From NCBI GenBank assembly GCA_020633415.1, contig JACKDQ010000009.1, positions 163,470 through 227,469 on the forward strand: a stretch of DNA of 64,000 bases, given 5' to 3'. Positions 46,458 through 55,157 of this stretch are shown here, in pieces. The stretch comes from Deltaproteobacteria bacterium (lineage in GTDB: Bacteria > Myxococcota_A > Polyangia > GCA-2747355). Every line of letters starts with the position of its first letter. Positions within the stretch are counted from its first letter, which is position 1. Below the pieces are notes generated by a model. That model searched no databases, had not been told where the DNA came from, and worked only from the letters and a program-made list of their open reading frames with translations. Both the position numbers and the translations under genes were made by a program.

Positions 46458-48461
46458 CTAGCGCCGGATGACTGTTCGCAGGTAATAGCTCGAACCGCGC
46501 TTTTTGTCGACGACGCGAAACACAATGATATTGCGGCCCCGTCGTAGGGCGATCGGCTGGCGAAAACGGGAACTTCGGTCAAGTTCCACGGCCTTTCCGT
46601 CGATATAGACCTTGGATCCCGGAATTGTCACGCCAGCGGCCTCGACCATCGCCGCGGCCACGCGCTGGCCCTCGCGCGGGCGGCGGATCTGCAGGTCCGG
46701 AGTCGCGTTGTCGTAGCGGATCGTCAACCGCCGTTCGCCGGTCGTGCGCACCAGGCTGCCGTCGGCGGCCAAGCCGCTAACGTACCAAAGGTATCCCCCC
46801 TCACGCAGCAGCCCCGGTCGCAAAGCGAGCGAAGTGCGGCGCGTCAGACGCTCAACCAGTGGCTGACGCAAGTGCTGTTCGCCAAACAGCTTGAGCCGGT
46901 AGCGCGTAGCCCGGGGAATTGGCGACCAGCTGAAGGTAAAGTGCGGCAGGCGGTTCTGGTAGTAGACCTCGGTGTTGCGATCGCTAGCCCGCAGGGTGTT
47001 CCTCGGCCGAGCGAGGTTGGCCAACGCGCGGTGCGATGTATCAGGCAATACCCGCAAGTGCCCGCTGAGCAGCGGCTTAGCCAAGCTACCGTCAGCCATC
47101 ACCGGCCGAACCCGATAGAAATAGCGCCCCCGCCCGACGCCCAACGTCAGTTCTTGGCGCTGCAAGCGATCGGCGAAAATCGCCTCCGCCATCGAGGACC
47201 GCGGTGAGACCTCGACCAGTACCTCACCAACTCCCGCCGGCCGCAGCCAACGCAGGGTCAACGGAACGCGCGCACTACCACTGAATAGCCTGCGACCACC
47301 ATCAGCCTCGATACGCAACGGTCCGGGCGGTAGACTTCGCGGGCCACTGACCCGGCCAGCGCTTAGCTCAGCGCGTTGGGCAGCTTCGATCGGCAAACGA
47401 CGCCCCGAAGCCTCGCGCAGCTCGGCCGCGCCGCGGCGCAGCTCAAGCGAAACCTTCCCCGCCGCCCGCTCGATGGCCAGTTCGCTTTCGCGATGACGGA
47501 TTCGCGGCGTGATCAACACCGATTCGATCAGAACCGGCGAGAGGACCTGACCCGGCCGACCGCGTACATGCGAGATCAACGTGCCCTCGATCCGCTCGAT
47601 CGCCAATACGCGCCGCCCCGTCGCGTCCTTTTTCTCTCCGACGACAAAGGTCGCTGGCCCGCGCAGAAAAAGCGGCGCGCCCGTGCTGCCACGCAGCCTA
47701 ACGGTGGACCCGGGCCGCAACCGCAGCGTCGATTGCGACAGCAACCGACTAGGCCGGCGACCGCGCAAACGAACAAAGCGCTGCCGGTCCGGCGACTGCA
47801 CCAGCACGCGACCGCCAAGCACCTCTACGGCGAGCGAGCGCCGCTCCGACGCGGGCTGGGCAGCATCTTCGGAATGCGCGACATCGGCATCCCCAGCGGC
47901 TTCCACGACGGCATCCACGGCGGCATCGGGACGACGCGGGGCAAACGAAAGCGGCTTGCCGGCGACGACAATCTCGCGCTGGCCGGTCGGACCACTTACC
48001 GTAGCCTGACCAAATTCGACGACGAGTCCTGGTCGGCCGTTGGCTGAGCTGACTTCGGCGCGCGCGGCGCTGGCTAGAGCGATCTTTCGTCGACCGACGC
48101 CGATCAGCAGGGTGGCCGCCTCGAGCTTGGCCGCCGTGCCAATCACCACCCCGCGCTCAAGGCGCAAAGACAAGCCCTCGGAGGTCGGCCGAGCTGCGAA
48201 GACGATCATCGTATCGGGCTTGACCGTTAGCGACCCACCATTTCTCAGACGCAACTCCAGCTGCGATCGGGGGCCCGTCTGCAGGCGGTCGCCGAGTCGA
48301 AAAAACATTGGCTGCTTGACGGGCGCGATGGTCGTTCCGCGCAGGCGCTGCGCCTCGCCGCGAAACGCTTGCACCTCGGCCAGCCAGTCGTCTGGACGCT
48401 GGTCGCAGCCGGCAATCGCAAAGAGCGCCCAAAGCGCCGTCGCGCGCAGCAAGACATTCAT
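46458..48461 (-). CDS. FecR-domain lipoprotein
   Basis: A 667-residue predicted lipoprotein. The ATG at 48461 gives a signal ending IAGC (Cys19); an in-frame GTG lies six codons upstream, and neither has a clear ribosome site. Residues about 40-120 are a FecR-type domain (GTTIAPVKQPMFFRLGDRLQTG, LELRLRNGGSLTVKP); a second, more divergent FecR-like block may lie near 215-300. The C-terminal 250 residues have fibronectin-like strands (FTFSWSPIPRATRYRLKLFG, GYLWYVSGLAADG) and a final Ig-like unit (VEAAGVTIPGSKVYIDGKAVEL). FecR-domain proteins without a sigma factor partner are usually structural envelope proteins. It is followed by the PEGA gene and both probably work at the cell surface. Confidence 0.8.
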   Translation of the reverse strand: MNVLLRATALWALFAIAGCDQRPDDWLAEVQAFRGEAQRLRGTTIAPVKQPMFFRLGDRLQTGPRSQLELRLRNGGSLTVKPDTMIVFAARPTSEGLSLRLERGVVIGTAAKLEAATLLIGVGRRKIALASAARAEVSSANGRPGLVVEFGQATVSGPTGQREIVVAGKPLSFAPRRPDAAVDAVVEAAGDADVAHSEDAAQPASERRSLAVEVLGGRVLVQSPDRQRFVRLRGRRPSRLLSQSTLRLRPGSTVRLRGSTGAPLFLRGPATFVVGEKKDATGRRVLAIERIEGTLISHVRGRPGQVLSPVLIESVLITPRIRHRESELAIERAAGKVSLELRRGAAELREASGRRLPIEAAQRAELSAGRVSGPRSLPPGPLRIEADGGRRLFSGSARVPLTLRWLRPAGVGEVLVEVSPRSSMAEAIFADRLQRQELTLGVGRGRYFYRVRPVMADGSLAKPLLSGHLRVLPDTSHRALANLARPRNTLRASDRNTEVYYQNRLPHFTFSWSPIPRATRYRLKLFGEQHLRQPLVERLTRRTSLALRPGLLREGGYLWYVSGLAADGSLVRTTGERRLTIRYDNATPDLQIRRPREGQRVAAAMVEAAGVTIPGSKVYIDGKAVELDRSSRFRQPIALRRGRNIIVFRVVDKKRGSSYYLRTVIRR

Positions 48462-48541
48462 GTTAGACGCGTAAGCCACTTGGAACTGCTGGAATTGTCA
48501 CACAAAGACTCGCGGGCAGCAAACACCGCTCTGCCTGGCCG

Positions 48542-50182
48542 TCAGCGGATCAGTGCCGGGAGGTAGCCCTCGGGTGCCTCGAAACCGAGCAAGCCGAGCA
48601 GCGTCGCCGCGACGTTGCCCAAGCCCGGCTCACCGACAGCGGCCCAGCGGTAGCTGCTTTGGGCCGTGGGATGATAAATCGTAAGCGGCACGGCGTTGAG
48701 CGTGTGACTGGTCAGCGGCTTGGGCCGTCCCCCTTCGACGACCGGCTCTCCCTGCTTGTCTAGCGCGACCATTTGGTCCGCGTTGCCGTGATCGGCGGTG
48801 ATCACGGCAACACCACCGGCCGCGGCAACGCCGCGCAGCAGCCGCCCCAGCGAAAGATCAACCGCTTCCACCGCGACGATCGTCGCAACGAGGTCACCGG
48901 AGTGCCCGACCATGTCGCCGTTGGCGTAATTGACACGCAGGAAGTCAAACTCGCCAGCGCGCAAGGCAGCCAGCGTGGCATCGGTGATCTCGGCGGCCTT
49001 CATCCACGGCCGCTGCTCAAACGGCACCCGGTCCGAGGGAATTTCCTCGTAACGCTCGCGCGCTGGGTCAAACATCCCGCTACGATTGCCGTTGAAGAAA
49101 TAGGTGACGTGGCCAAACTTCTGAGTTTCCGAACAAGCGTACTGACGCAAATTGTTGTGCGCGAGGTATTCACCGAGCGTGCGATCGATCGACGGGGGTG
49201 CGACCAAGTAGTTTTTGGGAAGCTGCAGATCGCCGTCGTACTGCATCATCCCGGCGAAGAAAACATCCGGACGGCGCACGCGATCGAAGGCCGAGAGCTC
49301 GGCGTCCTCGAAAGCACGCGAGAGCTCGATCGCGCGATCCCCGCGGAAGTTGAACAGCAACACTGCGTCGCCATCCTCAACCGTCCCCACCGGCTGACCG
49401 TCCTCGACGACGACAAACGGCGGCAAAAACTGGTCGGAGATCTCTGGCTCTGCCTCCCGTGCCGCTTCGATCGCCGCACGAGCCGAGGAAAACCGCGGCC
49501 CGCGCCCGAGCACGTGTGCCTGCCAACCCCGCTCAACGATCCGCCAGTCGGCCTCGTAGCGATCCATCGTGACCAACATCCGCCCGCCACCCGAGGCGAT
49601 ACGGTAGTCGTGATCTGCATCGCGAAGCTCGCTCAGACAGGATTCGAGCGTCTCGACGTAAGAGAGCGATGAAGTGGCTGCTACATCGCGGCCGTCGAGC
49701 AGCACATGCACACGCGCACGTGCCACGCCATCTCGCCGACAGCGACGGAGCATCGCCAGCAAATGATCGATGTGGCTGTGCACGTTTCCATCGCTGAGCA
49801 GGCCGATAAAGTGAATCGTCCCGCCGCGCTGAGCGCGAGACGTCGCTTTCTTCCAAGCATCGGAGGCGTAGAGCACCTCGTCGGCCAGTGCGTTTTCGAC
49901 GAGCTTGGCGCCCTGATCAAAGATCCGTCCGGCACCAAGCGCATTGTGCCCGACCTCGGAGTTGCCCATGTCGGCGTCGCTCGGCAAACCGACGGCCGTC
50001 CCATGGGCCTTGAGCATCAGCGTTGGATGATCGGCCCACAACCGATCTAACGTCGGCGTACGTGCCAAGAAGACCGCATCGCCTGCGTCCTTCTTGCCCC
50101 AACCGATCCCATCCAACACGACGAGCACCACCGGCCCTTTGCGGGGCGCCAGACCATTCTTTTTCAGCGCGAATCCAGACAT
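48542..50182 (-). CDS. gpmI: Cofactor-independent phosphoglycerate mutase
   Basis: A 546-residue enzyme that interconverts 3- and 2-phosphoglycerate in glycolysis through a phosphoserine and two manganese ions. Visible are VVLVVLDGIGWG with the metal-binding Asp, the catalytic Ser75 in DADMGNSEVGHNALG, LLSDGNVHSH, DGRDVAATS, FNFRGDRAIELS, NGDMVGHSGD, ITADHGNADQM and SHTLNAVP. The ATG at 50182 is preceded by GAGGAG. Length is normal. It starts the leftward gene run that ends with dnaE and is divergent from lepB, with 77 bases between the starts. Confidence 0.96.
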   Translation of the reverse strand: MSGFALKKNGLAPRKGPVVLVVLDGIGWGKKDAGDAVFLARTPTLDRLWADHPTLMLKAHGTAVGLPSDADMGNSEVGHNALGAGRIFDQGAKLVENALADEVLYASDAWKKATSRAQRGGTIHFIGLLSDGNVHSHIDHLLAMLRRCRRDGVARARVHVLLDGRDVAATSSLSYVETLESCLSELRDADHDYRIASGGGRMLVTMDRYEADWRIVERGWQAHVLGRGPRFSSARAAIEAAREAEPEISDQFLPPFVVVEDGQPVGTVEDGDAVLLFNFRGDRAIELSRAFEDAELSAFDRVRRPDVFFAGMMQYDGDLQLPKNYLVAPPSIDRTLGEYLAHNNLRQYACSETQKFGHVTYFFNGNRSGMFDPARERYEEIPSDRVPFEQRPWMKAAEITDATLAALRAGEFDFLRVNYANGDMVGHSGDLVATIVAVEAVDLSLGRLLRGVAAAGGVAVITADHGNADQMVALDKQGEPVVEGGRPKPLTSHTLNAVPLTIYHPTAQSSYRWAAVGEPGLGNVAATLLGLLGFEAPEGYLPALIR

Positions 50183-50259
50183 CGACGCTCCTCGATCACC
50201 GCACCGCATCTTACACCCGCCGAGGGAATATCCGCCAGGGTGCGCGGGTTGACGCAGCG

Positions 50260-50943
50260 ATGACCCCAGAAAAAACGCCGGCCAGAGGTCGCAAGGAAAA
50301 GAGCCTCGCTCGCTCGCTGGCCAAAACGATCTTCGTCGTCCTCCTCTTTCGCGCCTTCGTCGCGGAGGCCTATCACATTCCCAGCGGGTCGATGCGACCC
50401 ACGCTGCTCGAAGGCGATCGGATCTTCGTCAACAAGGCGGCCTATGGGCTGCGGCTGCCGTTTAGCGGCCACCGTCTGATCGACGGCGGCCCGGTCGAGC
50501 GCGGCGACGTAGCGATCTTCATCAGCCCGGAGGACGGCAGAATGCTGATCAAACGCATCGTCGCCGTGGCCGGGGACCGCGTCGCGATCGACGCCCTAGG
50601 CAGGATCTCGATCGACGGCCGGCAGCTACCTCAGCGGCGACTGAGTCGGCCGTGCCCGAAGATCTTCTCCGAAGCGCGCACCAGCTGCACGCTCTACGAG
50701 GAACAGCTAGGTCAGCGACGCTATACCGTGGCGCGCCTGGCCCGCTCGTCGCGAGCGTTTGGCCCCTACACGGTGCCCACCGGGCACGTCTTCGCCGTCG
50801 GTGACAACCGCCACGATAGCGCCGACAGCCGCTTCTTCGGCCCGGTGCCGTATCGACACTTGCGTGGCCAAGCGATGTTCGTGTATTGGTCGCAGGGCGC
50901 TGGGCGGCTGCGCACCGAGCGGATGTTCAAGAAAGTGCACTAG
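50260..50943 (+). CDS. lepB: Signal peptidase I
   Basis: A 227-residue membrane serine protease that removes signal peptides. One membrane helix (about 18-38) leads to HIPSGSMRPTLLEGD with the nucleophile Ser44, and MLIKRIVAVAGD with the general-base Lys98. GHVFAVGDNRHDSADSRFFG is the conserved signature E box. An insert between these (PCPKIFSEARTSCTLYEEQ) holds two Cys and matches the variable region of Gram-negative enzymes. A longer frame upstream exists but is not homologous. The next gene begins 30 bases later. Confidence 0.94.
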   Translation: MTPEKTPARGRKEKSLARSLAKTIFVVLLFRAFVAEAYHIPSGSMRPTLLEGDRIFVNKAAYGLRLPFSGHRLIDGGPVERGDVAIFISPEDGRMLIKRIVAVAGDRVAIDALGRISIDGRQLPQRRLSRPCPKIFSEARTSCTLYEEQLGQRRYTVARLARSSRAFGPYTVPTGHVFAVGDNRHDSADSRFFGPVPYRHLRGQAMFVYWSQGAGRLRTERMFKKVH

Positions 50944-50973
50944 GCCCAGCACCGACAGCGCTATACTCGGGGG

Positions 50974-51471
50974 ATGCCACGTTCTCGAACGCTGGTGCTG
51001 ATCGGCGGCGCAGCACTTGTGCTCAGTGCACTGATTTATCGGGCGACACGTCGCGCACCGAGCACCGATCGCGAGCAACTTGAGGCGCTGATCGAGCAAG
51101 CAACAAGCGCTGCCGAAGCGGGCCGCCTCAAGCAGCTTAAGGCGCTGATCGCGCCGAACTATCGCGACGCCGCAGGCCGCGATCAGCGCGAACTCAAGCA
51201 GCTGCTGACCGTTGTCTTTATCAGACACCGGCGCCGCGCGGTTTATCTGATCAGCCGGCAGATCACCGTCGATCCCCAGCTTCGGACGGCGACGATCGCA
51301 CTAACGCTAGTCGTCACGCGGGGGCCCAGGGTCGAGCGACTGTCCGATATCGTCCGCGACGGAGCCAACGGACTCGCCCTCTCGCTCAAACTGCAAAAGC
51401 GCGATCAGCGCTGGCTGGTCGACGCCGCCAGCTGGCGCGGGCTACACGACCTCAACGCCTTGATCAACTAG
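50974..51471 (+). CDS. Membrane-anchored small protein, NTF2-like
   Basis: A 165-residue protein with one N-terminal membrane segment (LVLIGGAALVLSALIY) followed by a helical-then-beta domain: LEALIEQATSAAEAGRLKQLKALIAPNY, a basic stretch, and strands TVDPQLRTATIALTLVVTR and WLVDAASWRGL. The order suggests a SnoaL/NTF2-like fold of the kind with YRDAAG after the second helix, but no catalytic motif is recognisable. It may be held at the inner membrane facing the periplasm. Its last 30 bases overlap the end of rpe on the other strand. Probably transcribed with lepB. Confidence 0.65.
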   Translation: MPRSRTLVLIGGAALVLSALIYRATRRAPSTDREQLEALIEQATSAAEAGRLKQLKALIAPNYRDAAGRDQRELKQLLTVVFIRHRRRAVYLISRQITVDPQLRTATIALTLVVTRGPRVERLSDIVRDGANGLALSLKLQKRDQRWLVDAASWRGLHDLNALIN

Positions 51472-52146
51472 CGTTCTGCCCAGTTGCGCCTTGGCGCGGA
51501 TCTCGTCGATCGCTTGCGCATAGTCAGCAGCACGAAAGATCGCCGTCCCCGCGACAAGCACATCGACTCCGACCCTGCCAAAAGCCTCGGCGTTCTTTGC
51601 CGAGACGCCACCGTCGACCTCGATCTCGGGAAAAACCCCGTGTTGCGCGCACAGCGCGCGCAAGGCATCAACCTTGCGCAAGGCACTGTCGATAAACTTC
51701 TGTCCGCCAAACCCCGGGTTCACGGACATCACCAACACGAGATCGACCTCCTCGATCACCCAGCGCAGCTGCTCGAAACTCGTTGCCGGATTCAGCGCAA
51801 CGCCAGCACGCGCGCCGAGCGACCGAATCGTCGCCAGTGTACGATGCAGATGCGTGCAGGCCTCGAGGTGCACCGTCAGCACGGCTGCTCCGGCCTCGAC
51901 GAAGCTCTCGAGGTAACGGTCAGGGTCGACGATCATCAGGTGCACGTCGAGCGGCGTGTTGCTGCAAGCCTTGACCGCTTCGACCACGGGTTGGCCGATG
52001 GTAATCTGTGGAACAAAGCAGCCATCCATCACATCGACGTGGATATAGTCCGCGCCGCTGCGTTCAACCGCGACAACTTCCTCAGCCAGGCGACCAAAGT
52101 CGGCAGCGAGGATCGACGGGGCAATCTTAATCCGCGAAGTGCTCAT
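51442..52146 (-). CDS. rpe: Ribulose-phosphate 3-epimerase
   Basis: A 234-residue TIM-barrel enzyme of the pentose phosphate pathway. It has KIAPSILAADFGRL, the metal-binding HVDVMDGCFVPQITIG, DVHLMIVDPDRY, VMSVNPGFGGQKF and IEVDGGVSAKNA with the catalytic Asp residues. The start lies 20 bases inside the end of rsmB. It is the last gene of the priA-to-rpe operon. Nothing abnormal. Confidence 0.96.
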   Translation of the reverse strand: MSTSRIKIAPSILAADFGRLAEEVVAVERSGADYIHVDVMDGCFVPQITIGQPVVEAVKACSNTPLDVHLMIVDPDRYLESFVEAGAAVLTVHLEACTHLHRTLATIRSLGARAGVALNPATSFEQLRWVIEEVDLVLVMSVNPGFGGQKFIDSALRKVDALRALCAQHGVFPEIEVDGGVSAKNAEAFGRVGVDVLVAGTAIFRAADYAQAIDEIRAKAQLGRTLVDQGVEVV

Positions 52147-53467
52147 CGATTTTCCTTAGCCGTGCGATAAAGAAACCATCGGTGCCATGCAGATGTGGCC
52201 AAAGGGTCAGGCCACAGCGACCCGTTGGCCAGAGCTGGTCGAACGGGTGCTCGTTCGGTGGATCAAGTATCGCGTCACGCTGTTGGTCCAGCAACCTTTG
52301 CACCTGCTGCTCGCCTTCGACGCGCGTCAGACTACACACCGAATAGACCAACACTCCACCGTTTCGCAACAGAGACCAACAGCTTTCCAGCAATCGCCGC
52401 TGCAGCTCTGCGAGCGCGGCAATTTGCGTCGGTTGAAAACGCCACTTCAACTCAGGATGTCGACCGATCACACCCAGCGCGCTACATGGCGCATCGAGCA
52501 GAATTGCGTCGAAGTTGCCGATCTCACTGGGCACTAGTCGAGCAACATCCGCCACCTTGCATTCGGCGGCTAGCCCGAGTCGACGCAAATGCTCGCGACA
52601 CAGCTCGAGTTTGCGCTCCGAGCGATCGACGGCGACCACCTCTAGCTGAGGCTGAGCCTCGAGCAACGCGCAGGTCTTTCCTCCAACGCCAGCGCACGCG
52701 TCGAGTACTCGCGCCTCTGGCGCCAACGTGCCGAGCGCCAAGCTGCACAGTTGGGCGGCTTCGTCTTGGGCGCTAAAGGCGCCGCTGAGATACGGGCGCG
52801 AACCAAACGGCTCGCTGATTCCTTCGACACGCAACGCGGCCGGCGCGTAGCGACCAGGGCTGACACTGCCGCCTTGTTCGCACAGGGTAGCGCTCAACTC
52901 AGCCACGGTGTTGCGCCGCAGATTACAGCGCAGCACCAGCGGCGCTGGCTGACACCAGTTTTTGGCCAGCGCTTCACGCTGCGCGTCGCTCAGCAGCTCA
53001 GCGAGCAAGCTGTCGAGCTCGGCTGGCAAGGAGTAGCGCAGCGCCAGGCGCTCGTCGGGCGGCACAACAGCCAGACAACGCTCGGTCGCGCTGGGATCGA
53101 TTTTGCGCAACACGGCGTTGATGAAGCCAGCGACAGCTTGTCCGCGCTGCTTTTTCGCCAACTCAACGGCCTCGGCAACTACAGCGAACTTCGGTACGCG
53201 TTCAAGCCAGAGGATTTGGTAGACGCTCAGCCGCAGCAGATCGAGCAAATCGGCGTTAACTTTGGCGAGCGGTCGCGAGGAAGCCTCGGCGATCACCGCG
53301 TCGATCAGACGCTGATTGCGCAGGGTTCCATAGACGATTTGGGTCAACAGCTGGGCGTCGCGACGCTCAAGCGACTGACGCGCTTTGGCCAAGACGAGGT
53401 TCGAGTAGCTCGCTTCGCTGCGAATGCGTCGCAGCGCCTGCCAAGCCAGCTGCCGTGTCTGACTCAC
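52127..53467 (-). CDS. rsmB: 16S rRNA (cytosine-C5) methyltransferase RsmB
   Basis: A 446-residue enzyme that methylates C967 of 16S rRNA (E. coli numbering). The N-terminal NusB-like helical domain starts RQLAWQALRRI and has LLTQIVYGTLRN; the Rossmann domain has VLDACAGVGGKTCALLE for SAM, LLDAPCSALGVIGRHPELKW with one catalytic Cys and LVYSVCSLTRVEGE with the other. The GTG start overlaps the fmt stop by four bases (GTGA). fmt-rsmB order is common in bacteria. Confidence 0.95.
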   Translation of the reverse strand: MSQTRQLAWQALRRIRSEASYSNLVLAKARQSLERRDAQLLTQIVYGTLRNQRLIDAVIAEASSRPLAKVNADLLDLLRLSVYQILWLERVPKFAVVAEAVELAKKQRGQAVAGFINAVLRKIDPSATERCLAVVPPDERLALRYSLPAELDSLLAELLSDAQREALAKNWCQPAPLVLRCNLRRNTVAELSATLCEQGGSVSPGRYAPAALRVEGISEPFGSRPYLSGAFSAQDEAAQLCSLALGTLAPEARVLDACAGVGGKTCALLEAQPQLEVVAVDRSERKLELCREHLRRLGLAAECKVADVARLVPSEIGNFDAILLDAPCSALGVIGRHPELKWRFQPTQIAALAELQRRLLESCWSLLRNGGVLVYSVCSLTRVEGEQQVQRLLDQQRDAILDPPNEHPFDQLWPTGRCGLTLWPHLHGTDGFFIARLRKIDEHFAD

Positions 53468-54417
53468 GCCGGGTTCTCGACCGACGCAAGGGTCTCACCG
53501 ACCGCCAACCCCTTGCCAGCCAGCCAGTCGGAAACCACCATGCGACGCTTTCCCGGCGACTGCAGCGCAGCGATCCAGACGCCGCCGCGCTGACAGGCTA
53601 CCAACAAACCGCGCTGATCGATCGCCACCACGCGACCGGGCTCGTCTGCAACATCGGCCTGTTCACGGGAGGCGAACAGCTTGAGCGGTTGATCGCGATA
53701 GCGACAGAACGCACCCGGCCAGGGATCCATCCCGCGGATCCAGCTGTCGACGCGCTTCGCAGACCAGCGAAAGTCCACTGCACCGTCGCTCTTTTGCAGC
53801 GGTCGGGCATAGGTAGCCGCTTCGTCATCCTGAGCCTGCCAGACAGCGCTACCAGCGCTGATCCGCTCAAGACCATCGAGCAACGCCGCCGCGCCAAGTT
53901 CCGCCAGGCGGTCGTGCAACGTCGCGCTAGTCTCATCAGGCGCGCAATCAACCGTACGCTGCAACAATACCGCGCCCGCGTCGAGGCCGCGTTCGATACG
54001 CATGATCGAGACACCGCTCTGCGCGTCCCCATTGAGCAACGCCCACTGAATCGGCGCCGCGCCGCGATACTTCGGCAGCAGCGAGGCATGTACATTAATG
54101 CAGCCCAACCGCGGGCCAGCGATCAAACGCGGCGAAAGGATCTGGCCGTAGGCGACAACAATGATCGCATCGGGATCGAAGGCCATCAGCTCGAGCCGCA
54201 GCCGGCGACCGCGTAACCGCTCGGGCTGTAACACCGGCACGCCGAGGTCCGCGGCCGCGACTTTGACCGGCGGCGCAGTCAGCGCCCGCCCTCGCCCCTT
54301 CGGGCGATCTGGCTGGGTGACGACTGCCAACAGCTGGTGGCGCTCGGCGACCGCGCGCAGCGCGGGTACGGCGAAATCGGGCGATCCCATGAACAGCAGC
54401 TTTAGGCGATCGGTCAA
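53464..54417 (-). CDS. fmt: Methionyl-tRNA formyltransferase
   Basis: A 317-residue enzyme that formylates initiator Met-tRNA. Motifs are LLFMGSPDFAVPALRAV, VVTQPDRPKGRGR, the catalytic NVHASLLPKYRGAAPIQWAL with its His, and the C-terminal OB domain. It starts at TTG; the TTGA overlaps the stop codon of the upstream gene, so translation is coupled and no ATG earlier than MGSPDF exists. Length is normal for Fmt. Confidence 0.95.
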   Translation of the reverse strand: MTDRLKLLFMGSPDFAVPALRAVAERHQLLAVVTQPDRPKGRGRALTAPPVKVAAADLGVPVLQPERLRGRRLRLELMAFDPDAIIVVAYGQILSPRLIAGPRLGCINVHASLLPKYRGAAPIQWALLNGDAQSGVSIMRIERGLDAGAVLLQRTVDCAPDETSATLHDRLAELGAAALLDGLERISAGSAVWQAQDDEAATYARPLQKSDGAVDFRWSAKRVDSWIRGMDPWPGAFCRYRDQPLKLFASREQADVADEPGRVVAIDQRGLLVACQRGGVWIAALQSPGKRRMVVSDWLAGKGLAVGETLASVENPA

Positions 54418-55130
54418 TCTACGCCCCGCTGCGCAGAGAGTGTGGCGCGGTACGCCTGGCGCCGCACGGGCTCACGCAATACACGCCAGGCCTCATCAGC
54501 AATCTCGAGGATTTCCGAGATCTCCGCGCGCAGCTCGCTACGCAGCTCGCCGGGGAAATCCGCGCTGGCAAACAATTGCTGGAGCGCCTGGGCGGCCTCC
54601 TGCAGTTGTGCGTCATCGGCGTCGGGGTCGACACCCAAAAAGGCGAAATAGTCGCTGCGCATCGCCTGGGCGTGCTTGCTCAGCACCTGCTGACGGATCG
54701 CAAGATCCTGGGGTTGCGCACCCGTGGCACGCTTGAGCCGAATCCCGGCCAGCACTTTCTTGGCCGGCTGGATCGGCACTCCGCTGAGCAGCGCACTGGC
54801 GCGGGCGACGATCGTCGCTGTCAGCGGCTCGCAGACGTCGTCGATCCCCATCCGGCTGTATTCGCCGCGCAATTCGTCATCGACGGGCCCCGCGATCACC
54901 AACAGCACGGAAGCTAAACGTCCATGATTTCCGCAACGTAGCTGGCGAACCAGCATCGGCGCGTTGTCGGGCGAACAATAGACGATCACCAAGCTAGCAC
55001 GTAGCTGCTCAACCTGGACCACGGCGTCGGCCGGCTCGGTAGCCACGCTAACGGGTCCTAACTGTTCGGCCAGCTCGGGCACGACCTGTTCGTCGTGAGG
55101 CTGACCGATGATCAAGATCGATACGTCCAT
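54414..55130 (-). CDS. Pseudo-receiver / degenerate J-like domain protein
   Basis: A 238-residue soluble protein between priA and fmt. Residues 1-115 fold like a response-regulator receiver (VSILIIGQ, LVIVYCSPDNAP, VLLVIAGPVDDELRGEYSRMGIDDVCEPL), but the phosphorylatable Asp position after strand 3 reads Tyr-Cys-Ser and no acidic pocket is evident, so phosphorylation is unlikely. Residues about 159-230 resemble a J-domain in order (SDYFAFLGVDPDADDAQLQEA, then a long helix, AWRVLREPVRRQAYRA) but lack HPD. The two halves are joined by a basic segment. Function unknown; such combinations are typical of myxobacterial and related regulators. Confidence 0.65.
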   Translation of the reverse strand: MDVSILIIGQPHDEQVVPELAEQLGPVSVATEPADAVVQVEQLRASLVIVYCSPDNAPMLVRQLRCGNHGRLASVLLVIAGPVDDELRGEYSRMGIDDVCEPLTATIVARASALLSGVPIQPAKKVLAGIRLKRATGAQPQDLAIRQQVLSKHAQAMRSDYFAFLGVDPDADDAQLQEAAQALQQLFASADFPGELRSELRAEISEILEIADEAWRVLREPVRRQAYRATLSAQRGVD

Positions 55131-55157
55131 CGCGTCGAAGTCCTGATCACTTTGTTA

